From: Clonostachys chloroleuca
Lineage: Eukaryota > Ascomycota > Sordariomycetes > Hypocreales > Bionectriaceae
DNA length: 64,000 nt
Direction: 5' to 3'
NCBI GenBank assembly: GCA_037952775.1
Contig: JBANAY010000004.1
Span: 10,478,001 to 10,542,000, forward strand
Numbering within the stretch: the stretch's first letter is position 1; every line of letters begins with the position of its first letter. The notes under the pieces were generated by a model. It was given only the letters and a program-made list of their open reading frames with translations, was not told where the DNA came from and did not search any database. Shown here one piece after another: positions 1-11,000 of the stretch. The position numbers and the translations under genes are program-made.

Positions 1-1914
1 GTTGGGGAAACGGCGGTGAGTGCAACCACAGCCTGGGGCCAAGGCTGATTGGAACCCACTGATTCCCAAGAGTCAATGATGACCGACCGGGGGGCCCGGG
101 CTGTTGGGCATTCCCAAGTTGCCAACCAACGGAGCGGCCGCAATTGATGACCTCGACAAATGTGGACCCCTTAAATTGGCTCTCTATTCACCGGATGACA
201 TGACTGATTCAGCTTCAGCTCATCAGCTGGCGCAGAGGCCTTCCCATTGAGACAAGGATCTTTGGGTTGCCTGCGCCGAAGACCTCTTACTGGGGTTGGT
301 GTTGGTACCAACTACCTGGTTCAATAGCTCAGACTCTATTACCCCACCCCGAGGAATTGAAACCGGCGATTTTGGTGCTTTTTTTCGAGCTATATCTTAG
401 TCAAATTTGGTGGGCCGAGGTTGATCATCTCCCGTGACAGATGCTTGATGAGAACAAAGTCGGAAACTGAAACAGTTGTAAGAAGGACTAGAGAAGTTCC
501 AACGCAACTCTATGAAGTTGAGAAACTCGCAAGAAGAGACTCAAGTGTGCACCAGCATGGCCCTTCCCTAGCCGCAGTAGAGTTGATGCCGTATGCTAAA
601 CACTCAATTTGGACATGGGCGATTGCATGGGGGTTGTTTGCCAGAGAGGGTTTGGAGATTGTTTCGCAATCGTTTCACCCGATTCGGCATCATTCTGCAT
701 ACCCTACTGCCGGGTTGTTGGCCCTGAGGAGAGGCCTACCGTTGCCTGGAACTTTTGCAGGCCCTATATGTGTAAGCAAGAACAATAAGAGGGATTTGTT
801 TATTCGAGACGAGTGGTTTTTTTTTTGTTTACCAAGTTTGTTGGTCTTTGCATCATCAATAAAAGTGAAAATATGAGCCGGGTTCTCCACCATGAGCAAA
901 CATATTTGATCTTCACAGACTTGAGACTCTTTATCATTATACAGCAAGTTTGTCTTATGCGCATACACCCGCATCTCATGTACTCTTTTTTGCTGACTTG
1001 GAAAGGTTCGTCTAGTTAAGACTTGTTGCATGCGATTACATGTTTAGAATAGGTCTTCACTATTTGCTCTAACACGGGGCACTTGTCTGTGTAGTTGGAT
1101 ACAGTCTCATCGTTAGATTGGAAGGTTGTCGTGGCATCGAGGGGATCCCTTGTATCAAATTGTATAAGTCGATCCATAGAACAGACTATCGATTTCGAGA
1201 TGACATTTGATTGCCTTAGTTGGTGTTGATAGCAATCAGATTTCCTGAGTATAACCGCTTTATGACTCTCTAGAATGGCTTGGCCGTACCATCGAGTCTT
1301 TGAAAGGGGCACAAACTGAGTATGGAAGCGAAGGCGCCGAAGGTATGCCTATGAAATAGTTGAGATGGAGCCGATGCTGGAGATACGCTGGCCATCGTGG
1401 AGTTGGCGACCAGCTTGGCCAGATCAGACAACCAGACAGTGCTCGTCAGGATGCGGTCGTGGGGGACCCAAGCATCGTACGTTGACAAGAGACTCGGCAG
1501 CCTTCTGTCTTGAGGGGTGAGAGCACAACAGATCAGGATCCGGTCGGGATAGAGTAGGCCGTTGAAAGATTACCGTTGGATAGGTGGTCACTTTGCATCA
1601 CAGACACAAACAAAGGCGCAAAAGAAATGTCACTAGAGAAAAGTTGATTGTAAACTATCTGGATTGTAGTGAAGGAAGCCCCTTTATCTTACAAACAGAA
1701 GTCGTATTAAAAACGAATAGAAGAGAACAATGCCGGATATTCTACATAAACATAGAAGTTACCAGAAGAGCATTCATCATAACTGCATGTCGGATATCCT
1801 TGTTTAGTTGTAGGCAAGAAATTGGGAAACAAAGAAATGCCATCCAAACCAAGATCCAATGATGAGGACTGGAACTATTGCCAGTGAGATGACCACCCTC
1901 TCGAGTGACACACG
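1..1914. other. gene-poor left edge, no recognised gene
   Basis: I see no convincing gene in this stretch. Open frames of 70-150 codons occur on both strands, but none shows a recognisable motif, a splice pattern or a conserved-looking core. Several of them open only from a TTG codon. It may hold the end of a gene lying further left or its regulatory DNA; the sequence does not say. Confidence 0.4.
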
Positions 1915-2926
1915 TCAGGCTACACGCTCTCCAAGTTCCTTTTGGAGCCTCTGGGTCCACTCGCGAATAGGCGCGTTGTTGGTGAGCTCAACGTAGAACG
2001 GGCGGAGCGACTGCGGGAGTCGCTTCGCAATGACGTATCCGTCCTCCTCGACGTACATCCTGAGCCAGGCGATCCTGGTCATGAAAGCGGCAGCACTAGG
2101 TCCTCCAGCATAATGAGCGTACAGGCGCATGTAGGCCTCGACGAGGATGTGGGCGGGGACGGCGAGGACGGGGATCATCGCGGACTTGAAGCAGCCGGAG
2201 CCGCGCTTTGGCCTCTGCGGCGGCAGCTCCGAGCGGTCGGAGGCGAGGATGAGGTAGGAGGGCAGGTCAGCCCTGGAAGGCGCCACGAGCTTGTCGTTCA
2301 TTGCCGGGAGGAACCAGAGCGCCTGTGACTGAGACAGGATGGCGACCGTTTCCTTCCTATCTCGGATGTGAAAGTGGCGGCCCGGCGTGGGACTGGTACG
2401 AGTCGGAGTGGCCAGAGGGCAGGTCAGGCAGTACGGGCATGCTATCAATGGTCTGCGAGATGCAATTGCTGCCGCGGCGGCGGATACTAGACCTTCGGGA
2501 ACTACAAATTCGATCGACTTTGGTCGGGGTCAGTGGATTATGCCGTGATTATCAAGGTGACTGCAGGCATATACTTACGCCAAGAATCGTAGGAACTCCA
2601 TGGGCTCGCAGGAGACGGTTTCCCCAAAGGATACACGGGATCCCTGCCTCGTTGATGTTCTTGACTAGTGAGGTCACAAAGCGCTCGCTGATGTGATTGG
2701 GATCTGCAGCTTTGGCTTGTTTGGCTTCTGAGTACATGGCTGCCTCTCTGGCTTGTTCGGCTTGCAAGGCAATGGCTGCAGCTTTGGCTTGTTTGGCTTC
2801 CGCTTGTTTGGCTTCCGCTTGTTTGGCTTTCAAGGCAATGGCTGCAGTTTTGGCTTTGTTGGCTTGTTTTTCTTTGGCTTGCAAGGACATTGCTGCAGCC
2901 TTGGCTTGTTTGACTTTCGAGGACAT
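1915..2926 (-). CDS. nucleotidyltransferase-like uncharacterised fungal protein with Ala/Lys/Gln-repeat N terminus
   Basis: Two exons, 2926-2579 and 2517-1915, joined across a 61-nt phase-0 intron (donor GTAAGT at 2578, acceptor AG at 2519-2518), give 316 residues. The first ~80 residues are a low-complexity run of KQAKAAA/KQAEA units, probably a charged helix. After it come the core motifs ISERFVTSLVKNINEAGIP, LWGNRLLRAHGVPTILG and, straight across the splice, SIEFVVPEGLVSAAAAAIAS. This resembles a widespread uncharacterised fungal family with a nucleotidyltransferase-like fold. Later conserved-looking pieces are LWFLPAMND, PSYLILASDRSELPP and AHILVEAYMRLYAHYAG. I cannot see a confident catalytic Asp pair, so enzymatic activity is unproven. 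The start is the ATG at 2926; the same frame opens upstream only from a TTG. The substrate is unknown. The splice is well supported because it restores a continuous conserved block. Confidence 0.75.
2697..2926 (-). repeat. coding repeat (KQA/EAKQA units) inside exon 1
   Basis: On the plus strand the stretch repeats gcttgtttggcttcc-type 15-mers and a longer unit beginning aaggcaatggctgcag. It encodes Lys-Gln-Ala-Lys-Ala-Ala-Ala and Glu-Ala-Lys-Gln-Ala units on the minus strand. Copy number is likely to vary between strains. Confidence 0.75.
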
Positions 2927-3960
2927 GGCGGGCAAAGTTTGGAATGACGATCGGATGTTTAGACTCGAGGCATATCGCAGGATGGAGAAGAAGAAGAGTG
3001 TGGTTTGGGGGGAGGGAGGAGCCCATGACAGTCGCTTCAGGTCGAAATGTAGGACTTGGGCTGGGCTCGGCCGAATACAAAGGCATTAAGTAGAACAATG
3101 TCCAATTGCTGGGGAAGTAGGTTTCGAAGTCGCACCGGGCTGTGAGGTGTGCGTTTCCAAGGCGAGTACAAAGAGGGAGTGTGCTTCGAGTTCGAGGGTG
3201 GTCAAACATCGATTGAGATATGTGGGCTGTGCAGCAGCTGTACTGATGGCTACAGAGGGTAGGCAGCGCCTAAGGGCTGATTTTCGGTGCCGTTAGGGGC
3301 GAGCGTTAGCACCTTAGTAGCCTAACTCACAGCGCAGGTAAGCCCTGACCGTGAGCTAGTTTTGAACCCAATTCACTTACACATTGACCAATCTCACCGC
3401 ACGCTCAGGACTGAACACACACTGATTCAGGGTCGCCTCTGCTTGCAGCACTCGAAGTGAAGAAACAAAGTAAAGTGCAGATAGGTGATAACACTGCATG
3501 AATGTACCGTGCAGAGTGCCATGGCTGATTACCATTAACTCGACAACATACATTAGCGTGGGTCTCTCTTCCGCTTCCGCTTCCTCTCCATCTTGTCTGG
3601 CTGTTCCTTCGACTTCGCCTCTTTGTCTGTAAGCTGTTAGCGACTGAGAGCAGCTACTCATGCAATAATATCTCTGACACCTGTTCATCGACTTGGACTT
3701 ACACAGTCACTCAACCATCAATACAACCTAGCATTGAAAGAAGCGCGTTGAGACGGGTAGTTCCGTTTTCTCATACACCAACCTGGCCGATAGCGTGGTC
3801 TACACAATCACCGCCGCGAGCGCGAGCGGGAACTATAACAGCGGAGAAAGTGGAAGCTCGAGCGGTCGACCATCGGCTCCTTTTGTGTGCCAATCCACGT
3901 TAGTTGTCTGATCTTTGAAAACCTGGAATTGGAGACGTGGGCTAGCAGGCTGCCTATCCG
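2927..3960. other. intergenic, no recognised gene
   Basis: This is the upstream region of the nucleotidyltransferase-like gene and beyond. The only longer minus-strand frame here reads the Ala/Lys/Gln repeat in another phase (SQTSQSC-like) and looks like a shadow. Nothing else is recognised. Confidence 0.4.
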
Positions 3961-4002
3961 ACATTGTTATTAAGATGAGTTGGAGCAATGAATTGCCCGT
4001 GG

Positions 4003-4432
4003 AAGCCTCACTCTAGGAATCCCAGAAGGAGAACTGGGCGACATCACCAGCTTCTCTGCTAACTATCTGCGAACAATCTGCTCGGGTTATAGGTAACGTG
4101 TGGCAATCACTTAATCCGAAACATCGGCCTGTGCCTTCGAAAAGCTGGAAACTATCTACATTGACGGATGGGATAAAGAGCGCATTATCAACTTCGAGGT
4201 CTTCGGGGACGACTGCCCGTGTGATTTCCGTATCACCATGAACAAGAAGTGCCGGTCTTGCGGTAACAAGGATGGCTATCATTCCAAGGAACTTTAGGCG
4301 AAGGACGACAATGGGCTCAGCCTAGCACTGCGCGGCATCTTTGTGAGTCGGATAGACTCGACTTTGGCCACGATAGGTGCCGTTGGTACGATCACAAGCC
4401 TGGGCGCTCCCGCCTGCCGAGTCCCAAAGCGA
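4003..4432 (+). pseudogene. decayed fragment of a fungal protein domain with internal stops
   Basis: The plus strand reads KLETIYIDGWDKERIINFEV, then DFRITMNKKCRSCG, an in-frame TAG after YHSKEL, and then LSLALRGIFVSRIDSTLATI followed by GAVGTI. The pattern (G-W-x-x-E-R-I near the start, 'FRITMNKK-R' and a closing 'IGAVGTI') resembles a beta-rich ligand-binding repeat domain found in uncharacterised fungal proteins. Upstream, SLGIPEGELGDITSFSANYL lies in a related frame before further stops near 4092. No start codon or splice sites rescue it. I read it as a dead fragment; the family assignment is weak. Confidence 0.4.
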
Positions 4433-6210
4433 GCAGCTCTGAGTAAAAGAGCGCCCGGCAAACTTTTCTGACCCGCTGCTAAGAGACCTCTTCCTAGCAA
4501 CAGGCCACGGAGCAGCTTGGGGCGGTACATTTCCAAGATCCGACTCCTTGTCTCTTCTTCCCTAGGAGGTCTTCTGGTTCCTCCACCTTCTCCGCCTCAA
4601 AGAAAGAGGATTCTTGGCCTCAATCATTCGCCGCAACTCCCTCGTTCAACAGGAGTTCCCATACATCACTTAGGGAGCAATGTCCAAGCCAATCGGCAAC
4701 GGGAAACTCCAGGGGACCCTATGGGTGAGAGCGACACGTAAGAGAATGGTCTAGGAAGAATGTTCTTTACTGGACAGTCTTTACTGCTGTATTTATGGAA
4801 GTTGTGCTAAGAGAAATGTTGAGGGTATTGCTCTTGGCTTTTGGTGGGTGCTCCATTCAGCCTTGCCCTTTTCATCGTGTCACTGGCCTGCGCCAATGGA
4901 AAAGAAAAGAACGCGAAAAAAAGAGGAATTAAACCATCCTCTAGGATACCTGAGTATATGCACTATTGATATCACCTGTATGCATTTTCATTTGGCCTGG
5001 AGCGAGGTATTGTGGAAGGTTGCTTTCCTGTCACGGGACGGGATATTTGCGGGGATGCATTGTGCTAGAGCTCTACTACAGGGGACAAACGGCGATTGAC
5101 TGATTTTACGTTTGCCTGTCTTGGCCAGGCCAAAAACATGTCGAGTCAGATAATGTATAGAACACGAGAGCTATGGGAAGATTACAACACCCGGGCTATG
5201 CTGCATTGAGAGAATAAATATATCTGAAGACTGCATTGCGATTGTATATTCAGTTGCTAATGTGGCTTTACGCTGGTGGAGGATACGGTCAGGTGGGTGG
5301 GTAAAGCTTCACAATGGTCGAGCGCGACAATAAAAAAAAACAAGGGAGCGTAGCAACATGTGAGGGAAATTTTTTCCATTAGTGGTAGCATTGATAGAGA
5401 AACAGCCTGCTGTGCGAATTGTTGACATGGACCTGTCTATCTCGCGCAGCCCTGCAAAGGTGGTTCAGGCAACCGAAACTTGTTTTGATTTCCATCGGAA
5501 GCTGCACCAGCCGAGAGGTGACATAGCTTGGCCGACCGCACATTTGCTACACAACTCATTCCCCTTGCATTCCAATGGTCGGATGTCTGTAAAGGGCAAA
5601 AGGACCGAGGATGTGAGGGTTAATGTAACTGTAGATCATTGACTTACTTCATCTCATTGCTTTGAGTCGCTGTAAGTCACTGCTGTTTGCGCTCGGACCT
5701 AGCTCCCAGCGAGGCTGTTGTAGCGTCCTTGCTGCCTCGCACCCGATGTTTTGGGGCGCGTTCTGGAAAACATTAGAGCAAGATTGAGTTCTCCAGCGGC
5801 GACCAGATTCTACCCGCCGCAGGACCAGTTGTCCACCTGGCGACAGTTGCAGCGTCATGCGACCGGCTGCTGAGGATCACAGGAAGGGCATACAGAACAG
5901 ATAATGTACAGGTGGCCACTATGACCGGGTCAATGTAGTGGGACGGACAGTATGCCCAAGCACTGATGCTGCAGGTGGCGCGCTGGAGAGATGCGCTGTA
6001 GGGACGCACTGGGGGAATACTTCAGGGAGCATTGGGAGCGCAACCAGTGGACGCTTGAGCACCTGTCATAGCGGGAAGATGGTCGCTACAGCAGGACTAC
6101 CGCCCTCGCCATGGATGTTCACGATCGCCCCAGTTCAGAAATCTTTGATCTTGAGGTCGCGGTAAGGGCACGACGAAGATCAATTAAATCAATAAAACAG
6201 ACTGTATTTC
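4433..6210. other. intergenic, no recognised gene
   Basis: Only short frames without motifs are present on either strand. Composition changes little. Nothing here is supported as a gene or an element. Confidence 0.35.
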
Positions 6211-6370
6211 AGACTAGGTAAGGACAGACCAGATAATGAAAGACTAGGTAAGGACAGACGAAGTAAAGCCAGACTGCGTGTAGGTAGGTAGGTAAGGACA
6301 GACAGGGTGAAGACAGACCAGGTGAGGGCAGACGAGGTAGGGACAGAAGACGTAGGTAAGGACAGACAAG
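6211..6370. repeat. degenerate minisatellite, unit about aggtaaggacagac
   Basis: The stretch contains repeated variants of aggtaaggacagac spaced irregularly by about 18-35 bp, with a short (ggta)n run in the middle. It lies just beyond the stop codon of the F-box gene and probably falls in its 3' untranslated region or terminator region. Unit divergence suggests it is old. Confidence 0.7.
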
Positions 6371-6455
6371 GCCAAGTTCAATTTCATGAAAGGTCGAATC
6401 AGCAACTTAGGTTTGCAAAAATCTTTCGCACCACTATGGGCAGGCCAGACGAAGC

Positions 6456-8090
6456 TCAAGTGAGGCAAGGACCGTGCCTGGCCAGCGCCCACTCGGACAG
6501 CGAGTCGGTTCCTGCATCCAATCTGGCCAGGACACCCTCCAGGTAGATCCAGCGTTCAATGAAGTGGCGAGCCTCGGCCGCCCAGATGAAATATCTTAGC
6601 CCAACGAGGGGAACCCACCGGTTCGACTGCATTATCTCGCTCGCCGCGACCGCAAACTTGTAGAACCTTCCGGCCGTCACGGCCTCCAGTTCCTCCTTGG
6701 TCATCATGGGCTGGTCCTCGCACAGCGTGTAGGCTCGCGGGACCTCAGGGTCAGCGTGGGCGTAGATTAGGTCCACCATTTCGTCGCTTTGATCCTTCGC
6801 GAAGCGCAAGTAGCGCTGCCAGTTCTCGTACAAAGTGTACCTGGCCTGCACTATCTCATTGTTGACGACGGTCCTGAAGGTTTCGACAAGCTCGTCCTCC
6901 AGGTCCTCCGCGCCGTGCTCCTTGCAAAAGCAGTGGTTGCACAACACGTCCTCATCCAGCACGAGCAGCTGGCGTACTCCTATTTCGCGCCTAGCGTTTC
7001 GTTGGAAGTGTCTGTCGTACTCCATGGTCGGTGGATCGTACAACATTTCTGTCTCAATCAAGCGAAACGCCCGCTGCTCCTGCCATGTGTGGCACTCGGG
7101 GCATCGTATGAGGCGCAGTGAGAACTGCTGATCAGGCTTCTGTCGTCCCAAATTGAGGAGGGCGCGCATAGCCTCACAGTTAATTCCCGTGTACTCAGGC
7201 CACGGCATCGGCATCTGCGGGCGCCAGGTCGCAACTTCTGGGAAGAAACGGTGCAGAGGAGATTTGAAAGGCATTGGCCTGCTCTTAACAATGGGAGGGC
7301 ACGGAGCGAGGATGCAGCCGCATGCCCTGCTGGCATTATGGACCAGTCGGACCTGGCATTCGATGCAGGTGCGGAACCTCCTCTTATCGCCGCGCAGCTC
7401 GGCGTCCAGCGCCCTGAATTCATCATCGATCAGTTCGCAAATTCGCCTCTGTGTATTATGTTGCAGAGGCTGCTGGGCTAAAGCAGTCACATCTGGGATG
7501 CCGAGGGCTCCAGCTTGTGACAGCCCGAGCGTGAGTTGATCGGGGGTCCCTGAAATGATGTTGCACACATCAACACCCAAGATGTGCCAGAAGAGTTGGT
7601 GTCTTTTATGTGTCGCTGGGTCTGTATAGGGTACATCCATTGCGGCGTCCGTCCTCATTGACGCTGGCACCCATGGCTTGGGCGCTGCAGCAGGAGTGCC
7701 GATGTCCGGCTTCTGATAACTCAGGCCTATCACCGATTGGTTGTCAAACCAAACATGGCTACGCAAGCGGTGACATGTTGTGCATGCCCAACGGCGAGTT
7801 TCAATGTCGGGGTCCGAAAATTGTCTGTTATAGTGTCCGCCAAAGGTGCCCCCTCCGAGCCAGTCTACCGGGACATCAGGGCCTCCGTACTCTGGTGTGA
7901 GCTCCAGAGCCAGAATGAGGTTGTTGGTGTCTTCCTCCCCGGGATCGACTGTATTTCGGAGAGTTCTGTTGGTTTGCGAAATAGCAATAACGCTGACGGG
8001 GTCCAACTCGACAATGATTTTCTCCTGCAATTCAGGGATAAGAGAAGAGAGGCGGTCATCGGACCCGGACAAGGTCCCACCAGCATCCAT
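6456..8090 (-). CDS. F-box domain protein with paired-Cys motifs
   Basis: A single uninterrupted frame encodes 544 residues from the ATG at 8090. Residues about 14-50 (LSSLIPELQEKIIVELDPVS and then VIAISQTNRTLRN) have the F-box pattern that binds Skp1 in SCF ubiquitin ligases. The rest has no recognised substrate-binding repeat. It carries several Cys pairs: CTTCHRLRSH, CIECQ with CGCILAPC, CPECHTWQ and CNHCFC. These suggest structural metal binding and are common in fungal F-box proteins that define no named domain. Long antisense frames over this gene are shadows. Function is probably adaptor for ubiquitination of an unknown target. The F-box call is good; the zinc-binding idea is inference. 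Confidence 0.82.
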   Translation of the reverse strand: MDAGGTLSGSDDRLSSLIPELQEKIIVELDPVSVIAISQTNRTLRNTVDPGEEDTNNLILALELTPEYGGPDVPVDWLGGGTFGGHYNRQFSDPDIETRRWACTTCHRLRSHVWFDNQSVIGLSYQKPDIGTPAAAPKPWVPASMRTDAAMDVPYTDPATHKRHQLFWHILGVDVCNIISGTPDQLTLGLSQAGALGIPDVTALAQQPLQHNTQRRICELIDDEFRALDAELRGDKRRFRTCIECQVRLVHNASRACGCILAPCPPIVKSRPMPFKSPLHRFFPEVATWRPQMPMPWPEYTGINCEAMRALLNLGRQKPDQQFSLRLIRCPECHTWQEQRAFRLIETEMLYDPPTMEYDRHFQRNARREIGVRQLLVLDEDVLCNHCFCKEHGAEDLEDELVETFRTVVNNEIVQARYTLYENWQRYLRFAKDQSDEMVDLIYAHADPEVPRAYTLCEDQPMMTKEELEAVTAGRFYKFAVAASEIMQSNRWVPLVGLRYFIWAAEARHFIERWIYLEGVLARLDAGTDSLSEWALARHGPCLT

Positions 8091-11000
8091 TGTGATGGTT
8101 TGAGCAACGCAAGTTCGGCCACAGGAGACTGAAGATTACTGGAGTACACAAAGATGGATTGCTATCGGAATTTGTAGACAGAAAAGGAGATGCATGCAAG
8201 CGACCGAGAATGAGCGAGAGTGGAGAGATGGGAGGGCGTCCAACAGGGAGGGACTGGCGAGGTATTCGTCGGGCGTGGCTAACTCCCCCTTCATCCCGGA
8301 AGAATACTGATTGGTTAACGTTCCGTGAGACATACAATGCGTCGTTGCATATCGAGGCTTGCGGCTGGGGTTCAGCTCGGCGTGGAACTGGGCGTCCTTT
8401 TGCACTTTCAGGCTTCGGGACGGGCTATTGGTGTGCGTGTGGTGTAACTCATTGGCTATCAGGCACACCTACCCGCTCTCGGATGACTACTTCTGATACA
8501 TATCAGTACGTATGTCGCAAAAAGAAAAGAAAAGAAATGACTTGTAGCAGATCCTAGAGGAGGAGGCTGGCCTCTGGTCAAGCCACTTACATCGCCATTA
8601 TGCTGCCTTGCAGGCGGGAAAAGAAAAGTTGATCAGCAGGCAGCTGCTGACCGGCTGTCTGGCCTGTTCGAGAGAACACGGCATGGCCACGGGGGCTGCA
8701 GTGCTCCATCCGTCGATGTGAGCACACACGCCCTTTGCACAAGCACGTTGTGGTAATGGCGACACGCTTGAATACACGCCCAAGTACGTGGGTGGTACAT
8801 GAGGCGCCGAGACCTGGTGCAATCCTGGTTCTGCGCACGCCACCATGAACGGCCCGCGATGGGACCAATTATTCGCCCCCGGGTTGTGGGTTCTCATGGT
8901 GAGCCTGTGTGCGAGATTTGGGAGAAACAGTAGCCAGGAGAAGTTGCTTTAATGGCAGTTGCGAGACCGGGGGATAATGCTGGGCCCATGATCGGAGAAC
9001 AGCGATTATTATTCGGCGATCCGGCGAGCTTTAGTGCATCGCTTGTCGAAGATTTACATAGGTGCATAATTCATAACTTCTCGTCGGTGTATAATCGAGA
9101 CATATCTGATGTAACGGGGGCACAAGGATATGGCAAAAGGTGTGCTCGATTTGGGGCCGTGTACCTGTACGAGTGGCACGCAAAGGGAGGGGAAAACGGT
9201 GCAGTTTCAACGCGACTGCAAACGCCAGAAAGCTCCAGGACAGCCGGCGACGCCGGTGGATAGGCATTGTTCGTACAAAGGCAGCTCAGCTCTTCTTGGG
9301 GATAGGGATGAATCCGAAATTCCTCGGGATGAGCGCCACCCGCCTCACGGTTGTAGCTGGGTTGCATCGCGCTGCTTGATAAACTGCGTCTTGGTCAGGC
9401 CACCAAATACTTGGAGGGAAAAGAGATGACAATTAAATCCATGTGCTCTATGTAATGTGTCGCCACGCGTCCGGCTCCTGTCACTGGACATCCAAGGATG
9501 GCATGGGAACCGCCATGTCCCCAGCTGTCCGGAATGCTCTGGCGATGGATATTTTGCCTGGTATTCTTGCTTCAGGATCAAGCCATGGCATTTAATTACG
9601 ACGTTAAGCTACTGGAAACAGTGTCCCTGGATTCGTCTGGAGTCAATAAGCAAAATGTCTGGATAAGGTCTGTCGTACATTGTCAAGATTTGAACAAGTA
9701 TGAGTCTGGTAGACGCAGTAGAAAGGGACAATAAACAACGTACGTCTTGTCATTCAGAATCGTGGCATGCGTGAGAAAGATCGTTCCGTTCGCCTCTAGG
9801 ACCCGATCTCCGGCAAAGGCTTCTGATGAGTTGGCCATTGGCCATAGTGTCGTCTCGGTAGGCGCAAAGACAGTGAACAGCGACCGGAAAACTTCTGTCC
9901 TCGTTTAGACCCGATCTCTCTCGCCCTCTTCCCCGCGGCATGGAAAGGCTGTGCGCGATCTATGTCGTTTCAATTCCATGAGGCCTTGATCGTGTGCCCC
10001 GGGGGAAGACGCCTCCTCGAGAATGTTGGACGGCGAGCTGCCCTGTTCGAGCAATTGTACAGAGCCTAGCAGACCTTATGCCGTCGTTGAAAATGCTCCC
10101 GAGCGCTCATTCTCCTGCCACCCCGGTATCCAGAAGATCAGCGATTGCGTTCGTCAATATGGCCCGAGAGCATCTGACCGGGGACTCGATGCGGTCCAAT
10201 TGAACCTCCGGAGTCTCTTGCATCTTCCCGACACGATCCAGAACCCACTCGGCCACATTGATAGCCTGCTGGCTTGACTGGCAAATGGAAGCGGCCATAG
10301 TCGTCATTGAAGCGCCCTCTCTAACTGTGAGGTTGAACATAATCCTCCCTGATGCGATGCTTGTATGCTCCTTTGCATCTCCCAACACCTTCTCTCCCAA
10401 CGCTACACTGTGCCGTAGCCCCGGAGCGCCAAGAATGGGGGCCGTATGTGCGTGCTTGGATCGGAATGTTCACTCGCTGTGACGTTGCCCGGTTTGGCAG
10501 ATGGTTATGAGCGATCTGTGCGGCGCAAAATGCTCTGTTGATTGCGTCGCCGACGATCCCGACTTGACATATACGAAGACATGCTTGATGTTCCACTCCA
10601 AAGCCCTAGATTTGCCTCGCTCCTTTCTTCTTGACTCACGATGCCAGACAAGATGGTGTTGCCCACTTGGCCGCAGGCGAGGATGCATGAATTGAAACGC
10701 TTCACGGCCGACATGTTGAGGGAGTTAAGTCGTCCTTTTGCGGCGTCTTTCCTTTGGCTATAATTTCGCTCGCGGGGGAGGATCCAATGGGATAGTAAAA
10801 GAGGGAAAGGGTGAGGAGCCGAGGGGTTTGGCAACCAATTTGTGATTTCTTTGGGTTATTTTCTCGAGCATGGAATTGCCAACTGTGGTTTGAATGACAT
10901 TGCGAGTAGCACGTCCTCGCCTGGTTGACCCCCAAACGGAAGGTCGCCCCAGATGAAAGCAGGAAGCTTCTTTTGGCTCCTGCTACGGCTCCCTACGCCG

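Noticed and set aside
421..876. 151-codon plus-strand frame at the left edge
   Set aside because: Opens from TTG, has no motif, and overlaps an equally open minus-strand frame.
2538..3209. 223-codon minus-strand frame with SQTSQSC repeats
   Set aside because: It reads the KQA-repeat DNA in another phase. Only the KQA frame splices into the conserved core.
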